The notes under the pieces: model-generated
Told to the model about the DNA's origin: nothing
The model's database searches: none
The model's input: only the letters and a program-made list of their open reading frames with translations
In this document: positions 27,698 through 36,593 of the stretch, piece by piece
Layout: each line of letters begins with the position of its first letter
How positions within the stretch are numbered: position 1 is the first letter of the stretch
Program-made: the position numbers and the translations under genes
NCBI RefSeq assembly: GCF_016429015.1
Contig: NZ_JAELTU010000038.1
Location: forward strand, 1-48,259
DNA from: Rhizobium sp. ASV20
GTDB lineage: Bacteria > Pseudomonadota > Alphaproteobacteria > Rhizobiales > Rhizobiaceae
DNA: 48,259 nucleotides
Reading direction: 5' to 3'

Positions 27698-28513
27698 ATG
27701 AGGCATCTTGTACATCCAAGTTACCAATTTTGCGCACTGCTATTGGCGGGATCGTTTTTCGCGCCGTCGGCAGATGCATTTACCCCAAACGATGTCTATG
27801 CAGTCGTCAGTGTCGTAACGGGCCAAGGCGCGGAAAATCGCGCCAAGGGCTTTGTCGATTGCCTTGAAAAAGTTCTTCCTCGCGTGTCGGGCAATTCACG
27901 GCTGGCAGACGGCAAGGAAATGCAAGCTGCTCGCGAACATGTTGCAGACTATATCGAGGGATTTTCCTATCGCGACCGGCTGGCGGACCGGCCCGTCCAT
28001 GACGAACAGGGGACTTACGACAGGCCTCACGATCTCACATGCCGCTTTCGCAAGGATCGGATCGATAATCTGCTGGGGAGGATCGGTTTCCATCCGTGGC
28101 TAGCCAAGCGGCCCGTGCTCCAAGTGCTACTGAATGTGCGCCGCGGTGACGTGACCTATCAAGTGACGGCAGAGAATGGCCGCGATCTGGCCATGCGACA
28201 GGCATTCGGTGCTGCATCCGATCTTACCGGCATCGACGCGATCTTTCCCTCGAAAGAGGGGGGAAGCGGGGACCCGGTCGCGGGTGTCGTGCCCTTGTCA
28301 GGCGAACTGGACTGGAGCGATAACGAAGGAGGCTGGATCGCAACATGGGGGCTGAACATTCAGCAGAATGCGGACAATAAGCCCCATGAGGTGAGGTGGC
28401 AGGCGCGAGGTGTCAGCTTTGACGATGCCTTTCGGCTGGCGCTCAAGGGAGCCGCGCAGGTCCTATCCGGCAATGGTGAACCCGTCGGCATGTTGGCTCC
28501 TGCAGCGAAATGA
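27698..28513 (+). CDS. Secreted DUF2066-like protein
   Basis: 271 residues. N-terminal signal peptide (about 1-26, FCALLLAGSFFAPSADA), so periplasmic or exported. Seen: VVTGQGAENRAKGFVDCLEK, VLPRVSGN and a hydrophilic mixed alpha/beta body, which fits DUF2066 proteins as I recall them. Function of the family is unknown. It stands alone between a cupin gene and the glycosyltransferase cluster. Confidence 0.65.
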   Translation: MRHLVHPSYQFCALLLAGSFFAPSADAFTPNDVYAVVSVVTGQGAENRAKGFVDCLEKVLPRVSGNSRLADGKEMQAAREHVADYIEGFSYRDRLADRPVHDEQGTYDRPHDLTCRFRKDRIDNLLGRIGFHPWLAKRPVLQVLLNVRRGDVTYQVTAENGRDLAMRQAFGAASDLTGIDAIFPSKEGGSGDPVAGVVPLSGELDWSDNEGGWIATWGLNIQQNADNKPHEVRWQARGVSFDDAFRLALKGAAQVLSGNGEPVGMLAPAAK

Positions 28514-28542
28514 GGACCGCTCCCGTGCTTTCACGATCGACG

Positions 28543-29427
28543 CTATAAACCCTTCCCAAAAGCCGGCAGGCTCTTCCAGCCAGACCAGCGGCCGGAGAAG
28601 ATTTCCCGAGACCGTCTTGCGAGGCCGGGTTTTCCGCTCAGCGTATAGACGACAACGCCCATCAGCGGCCGTATCAGATGAGGCAGGAAGAACTTGATGC
28701 TGTAATTGTGCTTCCGCATAACATAGCCCATGCCCATGCTGTAGGCGCGCATCTTCGCAACGTTGGCGGCGGAGGTCCGGTCGCTGTGATCTTCAGGATG
28801 GTGGCCGATCAGCGTCGGAATGTAGTAGCCCCGGTGCCCCGCTTTCAGCAGCCTCAGGGCAATGTCCTGAACTTCGTAACCGCCCCAGCCTGTCCCAGCA
28901 CCAGGGCCGATTTCCCCGTCGAAGCCTCCGACGTCCCGGAATGCGCTGGTGCGGATAATGACTGCCCACTCGATCAGCGTCGTCCACACGGTCTTCCTGT
29001 CGATGAACGTCGGAGCATTTTCAAAATTGCCCATGATGGTCTTGCCTTCGACATTGGCGGCGCGACCGCTGTAGAAATCGCTCGGTTGGATCGACCTCAG
29101 GCTATCGAACTGTGCGATGAAATCGTCGGGATACCAACAGTCGTCGTCGGGAAAGAGAAGCCACTGGCCGCTCGCGAGACTGGCGCCGAGGTTGCGGGCA
29201 CGGCAAACGCCACGGCTCTCCGCCCGTTCCCTGATGATGTGCAACCGGCCGGACCAGGCGTCGAGAATGGCTCCCAACCGATCATCGCTGTTTTGATCGA
29301 CGACGATGATCTCAAAGCTTCCCGTTTTCTGACCTGCAAGCGAACTCAGGAGTCTTTCGATTTCGTGGGTTCGACCCAGCGTCGCGATGACTATGGAAAG
29401 CATAATTTCAGATTCTTGCAGTACCAT
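28543..29427 (-). CDS. Glycosyltransferase family 2 (GT-A fold)
   Basis: 294 residues. Seen: MLSIVIATLGRTHEIERLLSSL at the start, EIIVVDQNSDD, RGVCRARNLGASLASGQWLLFPDDDCWYP (DxD-type metal motif within PDDD) and GGFDGEIGPGAGTGWGGYEVQDIALRL acceptor region. A C-terminal basic, partly hydrophobic tail may contact membrane. Cytosolic transfer of a sugar from a nucleotide sugar to a surface polysaccharide. First gene on the left of the polysaccharide region. Confidence 0.9.
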   Translation of the reverse strand: MVLQESEIMLSIVIATLGRTHEIERLLSSLAGQKTGSFEIIVVDQNSDDRLGAILDAWSGRLHIIRERAESRGVCRARNLGASLASGQWLLFPDDDCWYPDDFIAQFDSLRSIQPSDFYSGRAANVEGKTIMGNFENAPTFIDRKTVWTTLIEWAVIIRTSAFRDVGGFDGEIGPGAGTGWGGYEVQDIALRLLKAGHRGYYIPTLIGHHPEDHSDRTSAANVAKMRAYSMGMGYVMRKHNYSIKFFLPHLIRPLMGVVVYTLSGKPGLARRSREIFSGRWSGWKSLPAFGKGL

Positions 29428-29892
29428 TGCAATTCCAACTAACGAATAGACAGCTAAAAACCGGTATTACAAATTTCATTGTTTTCCAATGCTTTTAGCC
29501 GATCGAAGATTAATTTAAGAAAATCGATTTAAACACAAGTTGCATGAGGGCTTTACGTTGATCCTGTGGAAGGCGCGTGTTCTGTACGAGGTGCCGTAGT
29601 TGACGAGGAAACGCCCGGGATCTTGTCTCCAAAACAATCCGCATATCGCAGCAGTGCGATATTACATTGAAATGCCTATCAAAATCTCCAGCAGTGCTCA
29701 ATGCCGCCATGTGAGTGGAAACTCCATATCAGCCCCAAAATGGACTGTGATCTCATGACCTATCTATTCTAACAGGTTGGTATTTCCAAATTTCTCCAAG
29801 ATTTGGCTAGGCAGCCATTTTCATAGGGTGCGTTTATTGTCTGTAAAGTCTCGCGAGTGCGGGAGCGAAGCGCGCAAAAGGTGTTCTCAAAA
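29428..29892. other. AT-richer intergenic region, about 465 bases
   Basis: Clearly lower GC than the neighbours. It holds a minus-strand open frame (29510-29710, 66 codons, LPQDQRKALMQLVFKSIFLN at its end) with no domain I recognise and no good ribosome site. Also contains CGCAGCAGTGCG-type short palindromes near 29648. Promoters for the glycosyltransferase and the TMEM43-like gene should lie here. Confidence 0.4.
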
Positions 29893-31056
29893 ATGAGCAT
29901 TACTGAAACAACATCTACATCCTGGCTTGGGCGTCTGAAGAATGCGCTGATAGGCGTCCTCATCGGCCTTGTCGTGCTGATCGCATGCGCTTGGTTGCTC
30001 GTCTGGAACGAAGGGCGCGCCGTCGGCACTTACCGAGCGCTGGCAGAAGGTGCGGCTCACGTCGTATCGATCCCAAGCGACGCCGTGCAATCCTCGAACG
30101 AAGGCAAGCTCGTCCACATCAGCGGTGCGGTCAAACCGGGTGGCGTGCCGCAGGACGGCGATTTTGGCGTGTCGGCGCGGGACGCGATTGCCTTGTTCCG
30201 CCAGGTCGAGATGTATCAGTGGGTCGAACACAAGCAGATCAGCTCCGAAAAGAAGCTGGGCGGAAGCGAGGAAACGACAACAACCTATTCCTACACGACC
30301 GAGTGGCGTTCGGAGCTTGTTCGATCCGGCGATTTCAAACAGGCGGAAGGGCATCAGAATCCGGCGCGCATGCCCGAAAGCAAGACTTTCGCCATCGAAC
30401 GCGCCAGCGTCGGTGCGTTTTCGGTGTCGGGCAAAGCAATTGCCGATATCGGTGCCTATTCCGATCTGACGCCAACGGACGAGGAGCTTGCAAAGCTCGG
30501 GCAGGGGTTCGGAACAGGCAAGCCGGTGAAACGCGACGGCCATGCCGTCTACATCGGCGGCGGATCCTCATCGCCTGAAGTGGGCGACCTTCGCATTTCG
30601 TATCAGCGGATCGATGCGAAGGAGGCCAGTGTCATCGGCAGGCAAGATGGCGCCACGCTCGTCCCTTACGAGACGGCCAATCACCATAGCATCCTTCTCA
30701 GCGCTGCCGGCGACACCGATGCCGCGCAAATGTTCAAAGCCGCCGAGAAGGAAAATACTGTCATCACTTGGCTAGTGAGGGCGGCAGGCATGGTCGGTCT
30801 GTTCGTCGGCTTCGTCAGCATCTTCTCATTGCTAAGTGTGGTCGGCGATGTGATTCCGTTCATCGGGTCAATCGTCGCGTTCGGAACGACGGTTCTGGCC
30901 ATTATTCTGACATTGATCGTCGGCCCGCTGCTAATCGCCATCGGCTGGCTGGCATATAGACCGATGATTTCCATCGGCATCATCGCAAGCGGCGTCGTGC
31001 TGGCCGCACTTGTGGTCTACTATCGCAAAAGCAAAGCCGCGCGCTCGGCGGGGTAG
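29893..31056 (+). CDS. TMEM43/LUMA-family membrane protein
   Basis: 387 residues from the ATG at 29893. One N-terminal helix (about 15-37, ALIGVLIGLVVLIACAWLLVWNEGRAV), a large soluble domain (about 45-290) and three or four C-terminal helices (about 300-375). NEGRAV after helix 1 and FRQVEMYQW in the soluble part are the family hallmarks. Human TMEM43 sits in the inner nuclear membrane; bacterial homologues are uncharacterised. It is inserted among polysaccharide genes without obvious coupling. Confidence 0.78.
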   Translation: MSITETTSTSWLGRLKNALIGVLIGLVVLIACAWLLVWNEGRAVGTYRALAEGAAHVVSIPSDAVQSSNEGKLVHISGAVKPGGVPQDGDFGVSARDAIALFRQVEMYQWVEHKQISSEKKLGGSEETTTTYSYTTEWRSELVRSGDFKQAEGHQNPARMPESKTFAIERASVGAFSVSGKAIADIGAYSDLTPTDEELAKLGQGFGTGKPVKRDGHAVYIGGGSSSPEVGDLRISYQRIDAKEASVIGRQDGATLVPYETANHHSILLSAAGDTDAAQMFKAAEKENTVITWLVRAAGMVGLFVGFVSIFSLLSVVGDVIPFIGSIVAFGTTVLAIILTLIVGPLLIAIGWLAYRPMISIGIIASGVVLAALVVYYRKSKAARSAG

Positions 31057-31077
31057 CAGCGGATCACCCAACAAAAC

Positions 31078-31113
31078 AGCGGTCCGGCAGATTTGTCTGC
31101 TGGACCGCTTGTT
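31078..31113. terminator. Rho-independent terminator after the TMEM43-like gene
   Basis: 14-bp stem with one mismatch, AGCGGTCCGGCAGA (31078-31091) and TCTGCTGGACCGCT (31096-31109), loop TTTG, then TGTTATT. It lies between convergent genes. Confidence 0.8.
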
Positions 31114-31183
31114 ATTGGCTCTTAGTATAAGCAATTGCATTCGACAGGAAGGTTTGTGCCGCCCAGGATGATACGGCTCCAGG

Positions 31184-32980
31184 TTAGTTCGGAGGCTTTC
31201 CGCCTGTCATATTGAGGAAGTTCTTCAGCTGGAAGCCATGAATGCCTTCGACAAGCGATCGGTTTTCGTCGGAAGCCATGAAATCATAGAGGGTCTCGAA
31301 TGCGAAATCGCGAGTATGCGGATTGACGTTCTGCGAGAAGATGAAATCAGCCAAATAGAATGGAACCAGTCTGGCATCGTCGAAGCGGTTACCAGCATTC
31401 TCGGGAAAAATCAGATTGAAGTCGGCGATCGAGGGGATCTCCAAATAGCGTCTGGCAAGCTGCTTGTGTTCGAGCCGCCAGCGATGGCTTCCGGCACTCG
31501 ATGGAGCACTGGCCTGCGCCTCTCCGTCGCGAATGCGGAAGCGAATAAGTGGCTTCGGCATGACATGGATTTCATGCTTTAAGCAAAGTCTGATCCACAT
31601 TTCATAGTCCGGCAGATTGCCGAATCTCGGATCGTACAGCCCCAATTCCTCATAGCACTCACGGCGAACCAAACTGCTCGGATGGCACAGCGCGTTACGC
31701 ACGAAGAAGAATCTCAGCCATTCGTGCCGGGTCCGGTTTGGCTGGTCGAAAATGCGGCCGAGATGATGCTGATGATCGGCGAGCGGCTCACTTTGCTCTC
31801 CGATGAAGCTTGCCGGGCTGAAGACTGCCGCGATCTCCGGGTGTGCGTCTAGGAATGCGACCTGCTCGGCAAGTTTGTTGGGCTCCCAAACATCGTCAGA
31901 GTTCAGCAGCGCTATATATTCGCCTCTGCTTTCGAGAATGCCGTGATTATGCGAATGGGCCGCGCCGCGATTCTTCTCGAAAAGGAAAAGCTTGATCTTA
32001 GGGTTGTCGGCATAGCGGCGCAGGATCTGGGGCGTTGCATCCGTAGAGCCATCGTCCATGATGAGCAGCTCGAAATTCTGAAAGCTCTGCGCCAGCACCG
32101 ACTCTACAGCCTCAACCACATATTTCTCGTGATTGTATGCCGGTATTACAACGGAAACCTTGGTTCGGGCCGACGTCTCTGATGCGCTGCCCAGGATCTC
32201 GGTTTTTCGTTCGGGTGCCGATGGTGTGGCCGCAGCACTCACGGCTTCTTTCATGCCAAGATAGATGACCGATCGCTTATTGATGCCGTATGCGGCGGCT
32301 TGCTCTTCCGAAACCATTTCCAGGATCGGATATTCGCCCAGAGCAACCCCGCCGCGCGTCAGGGTGTCGCGAAAGCCGGACTTGGAAAAAATGCGAACGT
32401 GGTCATCTTGCCCGAAGTGACGCCAGCGGTCCGCAGGCGTAACAGCGGCGGGGTTTTCGTAGGTATCTTCGATGCTCAACAGGATAGGAGCCATGATGAT
32501 CGCAAAACCGCCCGGCTTTAGTACCCTACGGAGTTCCGAAACCGCTTTGACCGGGTCTTCGACATGCTCCAAAATGTGTGAGCAAAGAATGAAGTCGTAG
32601 CTATTGTCAGCGTAGGGCAGCGCGTGGATGTCCGCCTTATCGTCCGCCTCCGGCATGTAGAGATCGCAGCTGCGATAGGAGATGAAGGGATGGCTTTTCA
32701 CCCAACGGCTGAATAGTGCTGCCGGTGCGAACTCCAGAAACGTGTAGGTTTGGGTCTTGTCAAGGTGAGAAAACACTCGCTCGAGGAAGAGTGTATAAAG
32801 CCTGTCACGATCATTGCTGAGGCACTTGGGGCAAGTATAAGCGGGGACATTCAGCGTCTCGAAATTATCGAGCCCGTGTGCCCAGCCATGGGCTGCAAGA
32901 TTGTCCGCGTAGTAGGACGGAAGCGGCTGGAAACCGTAGCCGCTCATTCGGCAGACGGGGCAAATGGAATTGCTTTGCAT
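31184..32980 (-). CDS. Fusion of SAM methyltransferase and family 2 glycosyltransferase
   Basis: 598 residues. N-terminal zinc-ribbon-like CPVC (8-11) and CPKC (50-53), a class I methyltransferase (about 75-250: FLEFAPAALF, CDLYMPEADDKADIHALPYA, CSHILEHVEDPVKAVSELRRVLKPGG), a linker, then a GT2 domain (about 275-500: VSVVIPAYNHEKYVVEAVES, FELLIMDDGSTDATPQILRRY, IALLNSDDVWEP, NLPDYEMWIRLCLKH). Likely methylates and elongates the same glycan. AGAGGA before the ATG. Same strand as, and 10 bases downstream of, the aminotransferase gene, so one operon. Confidence 0.88.
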   Translation of the reverse strand: MQSNSICPVCRMSGYGFQPLPSYYADNLAAHGWAHGLDNFETLNVPAYTCPKCLSNDRDRLYTLFLERVFSHLDKTQTYTFLEFAPAALFSRWVKSHPFISYRSCDLYMPEADDKADIHALPYADNSYDFILCSHILEHVEDPVKAVSELRRVLKPGGFAIIMAPILLSIEDTYENPAAVTPADRWRHFGQDDHVRIFSKSGFRDTLTRGGVALGEYPILEMVSEEQAAAYGINKRSVIYLGMKEAVSAAATPSAPERKTEILGSASETSARTKVSVVIPAYNHEKYVVEAVESVLAQSFQNFELLIMDDGSTDATPQILRRYADNPKIKLFLFEKNRGAAHSHNHGILESRGEYIALLNSDDVWEPNKLAEQVAFLDAHPEIAAVFSPASFIGEQSEPLADHQHHLGRIFDQPNRTRHEWLRFFFVRNALCHPSSLVRRECYEELGLYDPRFGNLPDYEMWIRLCLKHEIHVMPKPLIRFRIRDGEAQASAPSSAGSHRWRLEHKQLARRYLEIPSIADFNLIFPENAGNRFDDARLVPFYLADFIFSQNVNPHTRDFAFETLYDFMASDENRSLVEGIHGFQLKNFLNMTGGKPPN

Positions 32981-32990
32981 TGTCGTCCTC

Positions 32991-34172
32991 TTAAATCGCG
33001 CGTCGGGAAAGCGAGTTGTCGCCTACGGACACTCGATCAGGATTTTCGTGCGCTGCCAGAAGCGTGTTGAATACTCTCGCCAGCTCATTTGCCGTCAGTG
33101 CACCATAGAATGGCAGGCAGAGCACTTCGCCCGATGCTTTTGTTGCAACCGGGAGATTGGACGCCTGCGCCGATGGCAGATCCTTGTAGTGCGGAGTTGA
33201 ACTGCACAAGGGATAGAAGTACTTGCGGGCCAGAATGTTTTCGTTCCGGAACCGCGTATAAAGTGAATCGCGGCTAAAGCCGGCTTTTTCCGCATCGATG
33301 CGGATAGGCAGATACTGATAGCTCGGGGTTACATTTGCCTGCGGCTCCATCAACGTGACGCCGCGCATGGCGCTCAGGAAGGGCCTGTACCGATCGAGCA
33401 GGGCTTCGCGGCGCTCCCACTCGGCCTCAACCATGTCGAGTACCAGCAGGCCGATGGCGGATTGAATCTCGTTTGCCTTGCCGTTCAGGCCTGGGCTGAG
33501 AATTGTCTCTTCATTTGCGATGCCGAAGTTGCGCTCAAGATAGATTTTTCGCTGCAGTGACGGATGCGGCGAGAGCAGTCCGCCACCCTCGACTGTGTGA
33601 AACAGCTTGGTGGCGTGAAAACTGTGCATGGTAACGTCGCCGAAACGGCTGATTGGAATACCGTCGATCCTGCTGCCGAACGCATGTGCCGCGTCATACA
33701 CAACCTTGAGGCCATGACGCGTTGCAATCGCGTCGATGGCCCGTACGTCGCACGCTATTCCATAGACATGAACGCCGAGGATGGCACAGGTTTTCGGCGT
33801 GATGAGCCGTTCGATGCAGGTGGGATCCAGAGTAAGTGTGACGGGATCGATATCGCAGAACACTGGGGTGAGCCCACATGCCGTTATGACATGAACACTT
33901 GCTGGAAACGTGAACGGTGTGACGATGACCTCTCCACCCAAGGGCAAATCCAATACGCGAAGAGCGGCGTAGAGGGCGTTGGTGCCGTTGTTGAACAAGC
34001 TCACAAACGGCATCTCGAGGAACTCGGCGAGCCGGCTTTCAAGCGCGCCATGCTGTGCACCCATATTTGTCAACCATTGCGAGGACCAGATCTCCGCAAT
34101 CTTGCGCTGGACCTCCTCTTGATCGGGCAATAGAGGACGAGTGACCGCGATGGATGAAAGCTCGTTGCTCAT
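32991..34172 (-). CDS. DegT/DnrJ/EryC1/StrS sugar aminotransferase
   Basis: 393 residues. PLP-dependent transaminase acting on a nucleotide keto-sugar. Seen: FNNGTNALYAALRVL, VIVTPFTFPASVHVI, VVYDAAHAFGS and the PLP lysine in MHSFHATKLFHTVEGGGLLS. The FHATK-FHTVEGG form occurs in FdtB/VioA-like enzymes making 3- or 4-amino-dideoxyhexoses. Its ATG overlaps the stop of the upstream acyltransferase (ATGA). The pair therefore probably makes an N-acylated amino-deoxy sugar for the surface polysaccharide. Confidence 0.9.
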   Translation of the reverse strand: MSNELSSIAVTRPLLPDQEEVQRKIAEIWSSQWLTNMGAQHGALESRLAEFLEMPFVSLFNNGTNALYAALRVLDLPLGGEVIVTPFTFPASVHVITACGLTPVFCDIDPVTLTLDPTCIERLITPKTCAILGVHVYGIACDVRAIDAIATRHGLKVVYDAAHAFGSRIDGIPISRFGDVTMHSFHATKLFHTVEGGGLLSPHPSLQRKIYLERNFGIANEETILSPGLNGKANEIQSAIGLLVLDMVEAEWERREALLDRYRPFLSAMRGVTLMEPQANVTPSYQYLPIRIDAEKAGFSRDSLYTRFRNENILARKYFYPLCSSTPHYKDLPSAQASNLPVATKASGEVLCLPFYGALTANELARVFNTLLAAHENPDRVSVGDNSLSRRAI

Positions 34173-34738
34173 GGGTGTTCCTCAAGTTTCTTTTCGTGGA
34201 GAAGAAAATCCCGCTGGCGGGATTTGAGGCGCCGAGCGGGATTTCCTGCATATATCGTAAACGGCTCCAGGCTTTTCATTGCCAAGCTCATAGCACCCAA
34301 CGCAGCACCCTCACCGACGAGGACGCCGGGCAGCAGGACGCTGCCGGTGCCGATGATAGCGTGTCGGCCAATAGAGACATTTCTGGATATGATGTTCGTC
34401 AGTTCCTTGGGAACCGTCGGATTGGTCAGCCATAGTCCGCTATAGTCGTCGCTGTGAGCGTAAACGGAGACGCGAGCGGAGAGGCCGCTGAAGTCCCCCA
34501 TGGAGATACCAGCAGCATCGCTGCCGCCATGGAGCACGCAGTGGCTGGCGATGTGGACGTAACTACCGAGAGTAATCGCGCCGCTTAGTATCGCGAAGTC
34601 ATCGATGCGGACGTTGTCCTCCATGGACATCGATGCGGCGCCATAAAACCTTGCATATCTGCTGACCTGGCAATTTCTCCCGAAACTGCGGAAGCCGACA
34701 GCCTGCAACTCTTGATCGGACAAGAAGCTCGTACTCAT
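34169..34738 (-). CDS. Left-handed beta-helix acyltransferase (hexapeptide repeat)
   Basis: 189 residues. Seen: repeated hexapeptides (MSMEDNVRIDDFAILSGAIT, LGSYVHIASHCVLHG, ISRNVSIGRHAIIGTGSVLL), the loop with SVYAHSDDYSG, and the C-terminal GAMSLAMKSLEPFTIYAGNPARRL typical of sugar O- or N-acetyltransferases. Upstream and coupled to the aminotransferase, so N-acylation of its product is the best guess; O-acetylation is possible. GGAA precedes the ATG. Confidence 0.9.
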   Translation of the reverse strand: MSTSFLSDQELQAVGFRSFGRNCQVSRYARFYGAASMSMEDNVRIDDFAILSGAITLGSYVHIASHCVLHGGSDAAGISMGDFSGLSARVSVYAHSDDYSGLWLTNPTVPKELTNIISRNVSIGRHAIIGTGSVLLPGVLVGEGAALGAMSLAMKSLEPFTIYAGNPARRLKSRQRDFLLHEKKLEEHP

Positions 34739-34858
34739 TCTCAGTTCCGTTTTGGTACCTGCAACCGGATAGCTCCGGCCGCTTGCGTGGAGCTTGAGGG
34801 GAGGGCTGGTAGCCGATACGAAAGGCCCTGCCGGATATTCCGGTAAGTCTTGGTTCGA

Positions 34859-36202
34859 CTAGCCGGCGATGCCGGTATAGAGCCCCTCCGCGAGCCGTCG
34901 CCATGTCAGGCCGCTTATGCTTTCCATGGCGGTTTGCCGCATTCTGTGGCGCTCATCTGAAGAAAGCGAAACGGCGCGCTCCAGCGCCTTCGAAAGGCCT
35001 GCCGGGCTGGTGGAATCGTAGACGATTCCGTTTAGGCCGTCGTGGACGGTTTCCGGCAAGACCCCGAGGTCGGGAACGATGACCGGTCGGGAAAATGATA
35101 GAGCGTTCAGCGCCGAGCCGGAGGTAAGAATTCTGCTGTAGGGCAGAACCGCAAAGTCCGACGCATTGAATATCCATTGCAGTTCCGCATCGTTGAGGCG
35201 ACGCTCGATCAGTGTGATGCCGGGCACATTGCCGGCCATATGAGCGACCGTTCCCGGGACGTAGGGTGGCATCGGTTGACCGGCGATGATGAGGCGGATG
35301 GATGGATGTTTCATGCGCACGAGGCGGAATGCCTCAATGAGAGGCTCAATACCCTTGTAGGGCCGCAGCATGCCGATGAACGAAAAGACCATGTCGCTTT
35401 CGGCAAAGCCCAGGCGGGCTCGGGCCGTCGCTTCGCTGACGAAATTCTGGTAGACGCCGACGTAGTTCGGGTGGGGGAGGATGACGATCCTGTCCTCCGG
35501 CAGCGGAAATTCCTCTTGCACGACCTCTATTGCGCCTGCCGAATGCAGATGTATTCGATCGGCGCAGGCGGCGATTTCCGTTGACAGCGCCCTCTCTATG
35601 GCAAGGTAGGGGCTTTCGTGTGAAAGTGCGTTATGAATCGTCCAGATGACGAAGCCGCCGAGGCTGCGGAACGTCCGGAGCTTTGAAATGAATGCATCCT
35701 TCAACGCTTCGGCAGTGGCATAGTTCGGCGCATAGGCAATGATAGTATTTGTCCAGTGCAGATGAAAGATGTGCTTGCGTCGCACGCTGCCGCGTTCAGC
35801 CCGCAAGGCGGCAATGGCCTGATCTATCGTGCCGGGCCCGATGGTGCTTTCATCCGGGAACGAAACTTGTATCAGCGGCTGATAGGGGTTGGCAGAGCCG
35901 TAGTCGGGAAAGAAATGGATCCGTGCCGCGCTTGATGTCGGTAGAGGCATGGGGCCCACATCTTGCGGAAGAACCGATCGGGCGGATGTTGCTTTGGCAT
36001 GGTGCCCATCGCCGAGAGCATCGAAGCATCGCGTCTGCTCCGTTCGCAAAAGCTTGAACAGCTGCACCATCTCCGCTTGGAAGTCCGTCAGGACTTGCTG
36101 CTGAGCAACCACTTCCGAGATGCGCGTTTCAAGTACGGCAAGCTGCGCCTGGTCGATAACTCCCCCATGCACCGCAGCCTTCATGAGATTCAGATCGTCC
36201 AT
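34859..36202 (-). CDS. Family 4 glycosyltransferase (GT-B) with N-terminal helical extension
   Basis: 447 residues from the ATG at 36202 (an in-frame TTG at 36211 is possible). N-terminal helix (about 25-75, VVAQQQVLTDFQAEMVQLFK) shared with the divergent glycosyltransferase at 36594. GT-B core: IHFFPDYGSANPYQPLIQVS, HLHWTNTIIAY, VIWTIHNALSHESPY, FSFIGMLRPYKGIEPLIEAF, ASDFAVLPYSRILTSGSALNALSF (nucleotide-sugar Glu position is Ser here) and LNGIVYDSTSPAGLSKAL. Acts in the cytosol on a lipid-linked or growing glycan; sugar unknown. Confidence 0.85.
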   Translation of the reverse strand: MDDLNLMKAAVHGGVIDQAQLAVLETRISEVVAQQQVLTDFQAEMVQLFKLLRTEQTRCFDALGDGHHAKATSARSVLPQDVGPMPLPTSSAARIHFFPDYGSANPYQPLIQVSFPDESTIGPGTIDQAIAALRAERGSVRRKHIFHLHWTNTIIAYAPNYATAEALKDAFISKLRTFRSLGGFVIWTIHNALSHESPYLAIERALSTEIAACADRIHLHSAGAIEVVQEEFPLPEDRIVILPHPNYVGVYQNFVSEATARARLGFAESDMVFSFIGMLRPYKGIEPLIEAFRLVRMKHPSIRLIIAGQPMPPYVPGTVAHMAGNVPGITLIERRLNDAELQWIFNASDFAVLPYSRILTSGSALNALSFSRPVIVPDLGVLPETVHDGLNGIVYDSTSPAGLSKALERAVSLSSDERHRMRQTAMESISGLTWRRLAEGLYTGIAG

Positions 36203-36211
36203 TCTGCCCAA

Positions 36212-36593
36212 GCCCAGTGATTACCGAAATTGGCATATCGTCTAATCTGGAATCCTTGCGCCGGCCTGTCTTTGCCGCGCGCGAATGTCGGCTTGGCATG
36301 GGCGTTTCCGGTGCGGCGGACGGCTGTTTCCAACAGGCTCACGCAAGCTTATCGACCTACCACGAAGGGGAGGCGGAGACGACCTTGCTGCTCGTGGAGA
36401 TCCATGCGGTTGGTCGGCCTCATGAAGCTTGCGTCCGGGGCGGGCGTATGCCTTTCGCAATCGTTTGGTTCGGTAATTTCGAGCGAATTGGCGAGAGAGG
36501 CGATCGTCGTCGGCGACTGTTCCGCAAGTGTCATGAGTTCGGTGCCCGTCGCATGTGAGGCACATCCGGAATCCATATTTGGGCGATACGCTA
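36212..36593. other. Divergent intergenic region between two glycosyltransferases
   Basis: About 380 bases. Open frames run through it on both strands, but none has family-like sequence or a ribosome site. It must carry the promoters of the two divergent genes. No repeat or operator recognised. Confidence 0.4.

Noticed and set aside
29510..29710. 66-codon minus-strand frame in the AT-richer gap
   Set aside because: No ribosome site and no recognisable family, so not called as a gene.
36217..36558. Plus-strand small frame before the two-module glycosyltransferase
   Set aside because: No ribosome site or domain; lies in a divergent promoter region.
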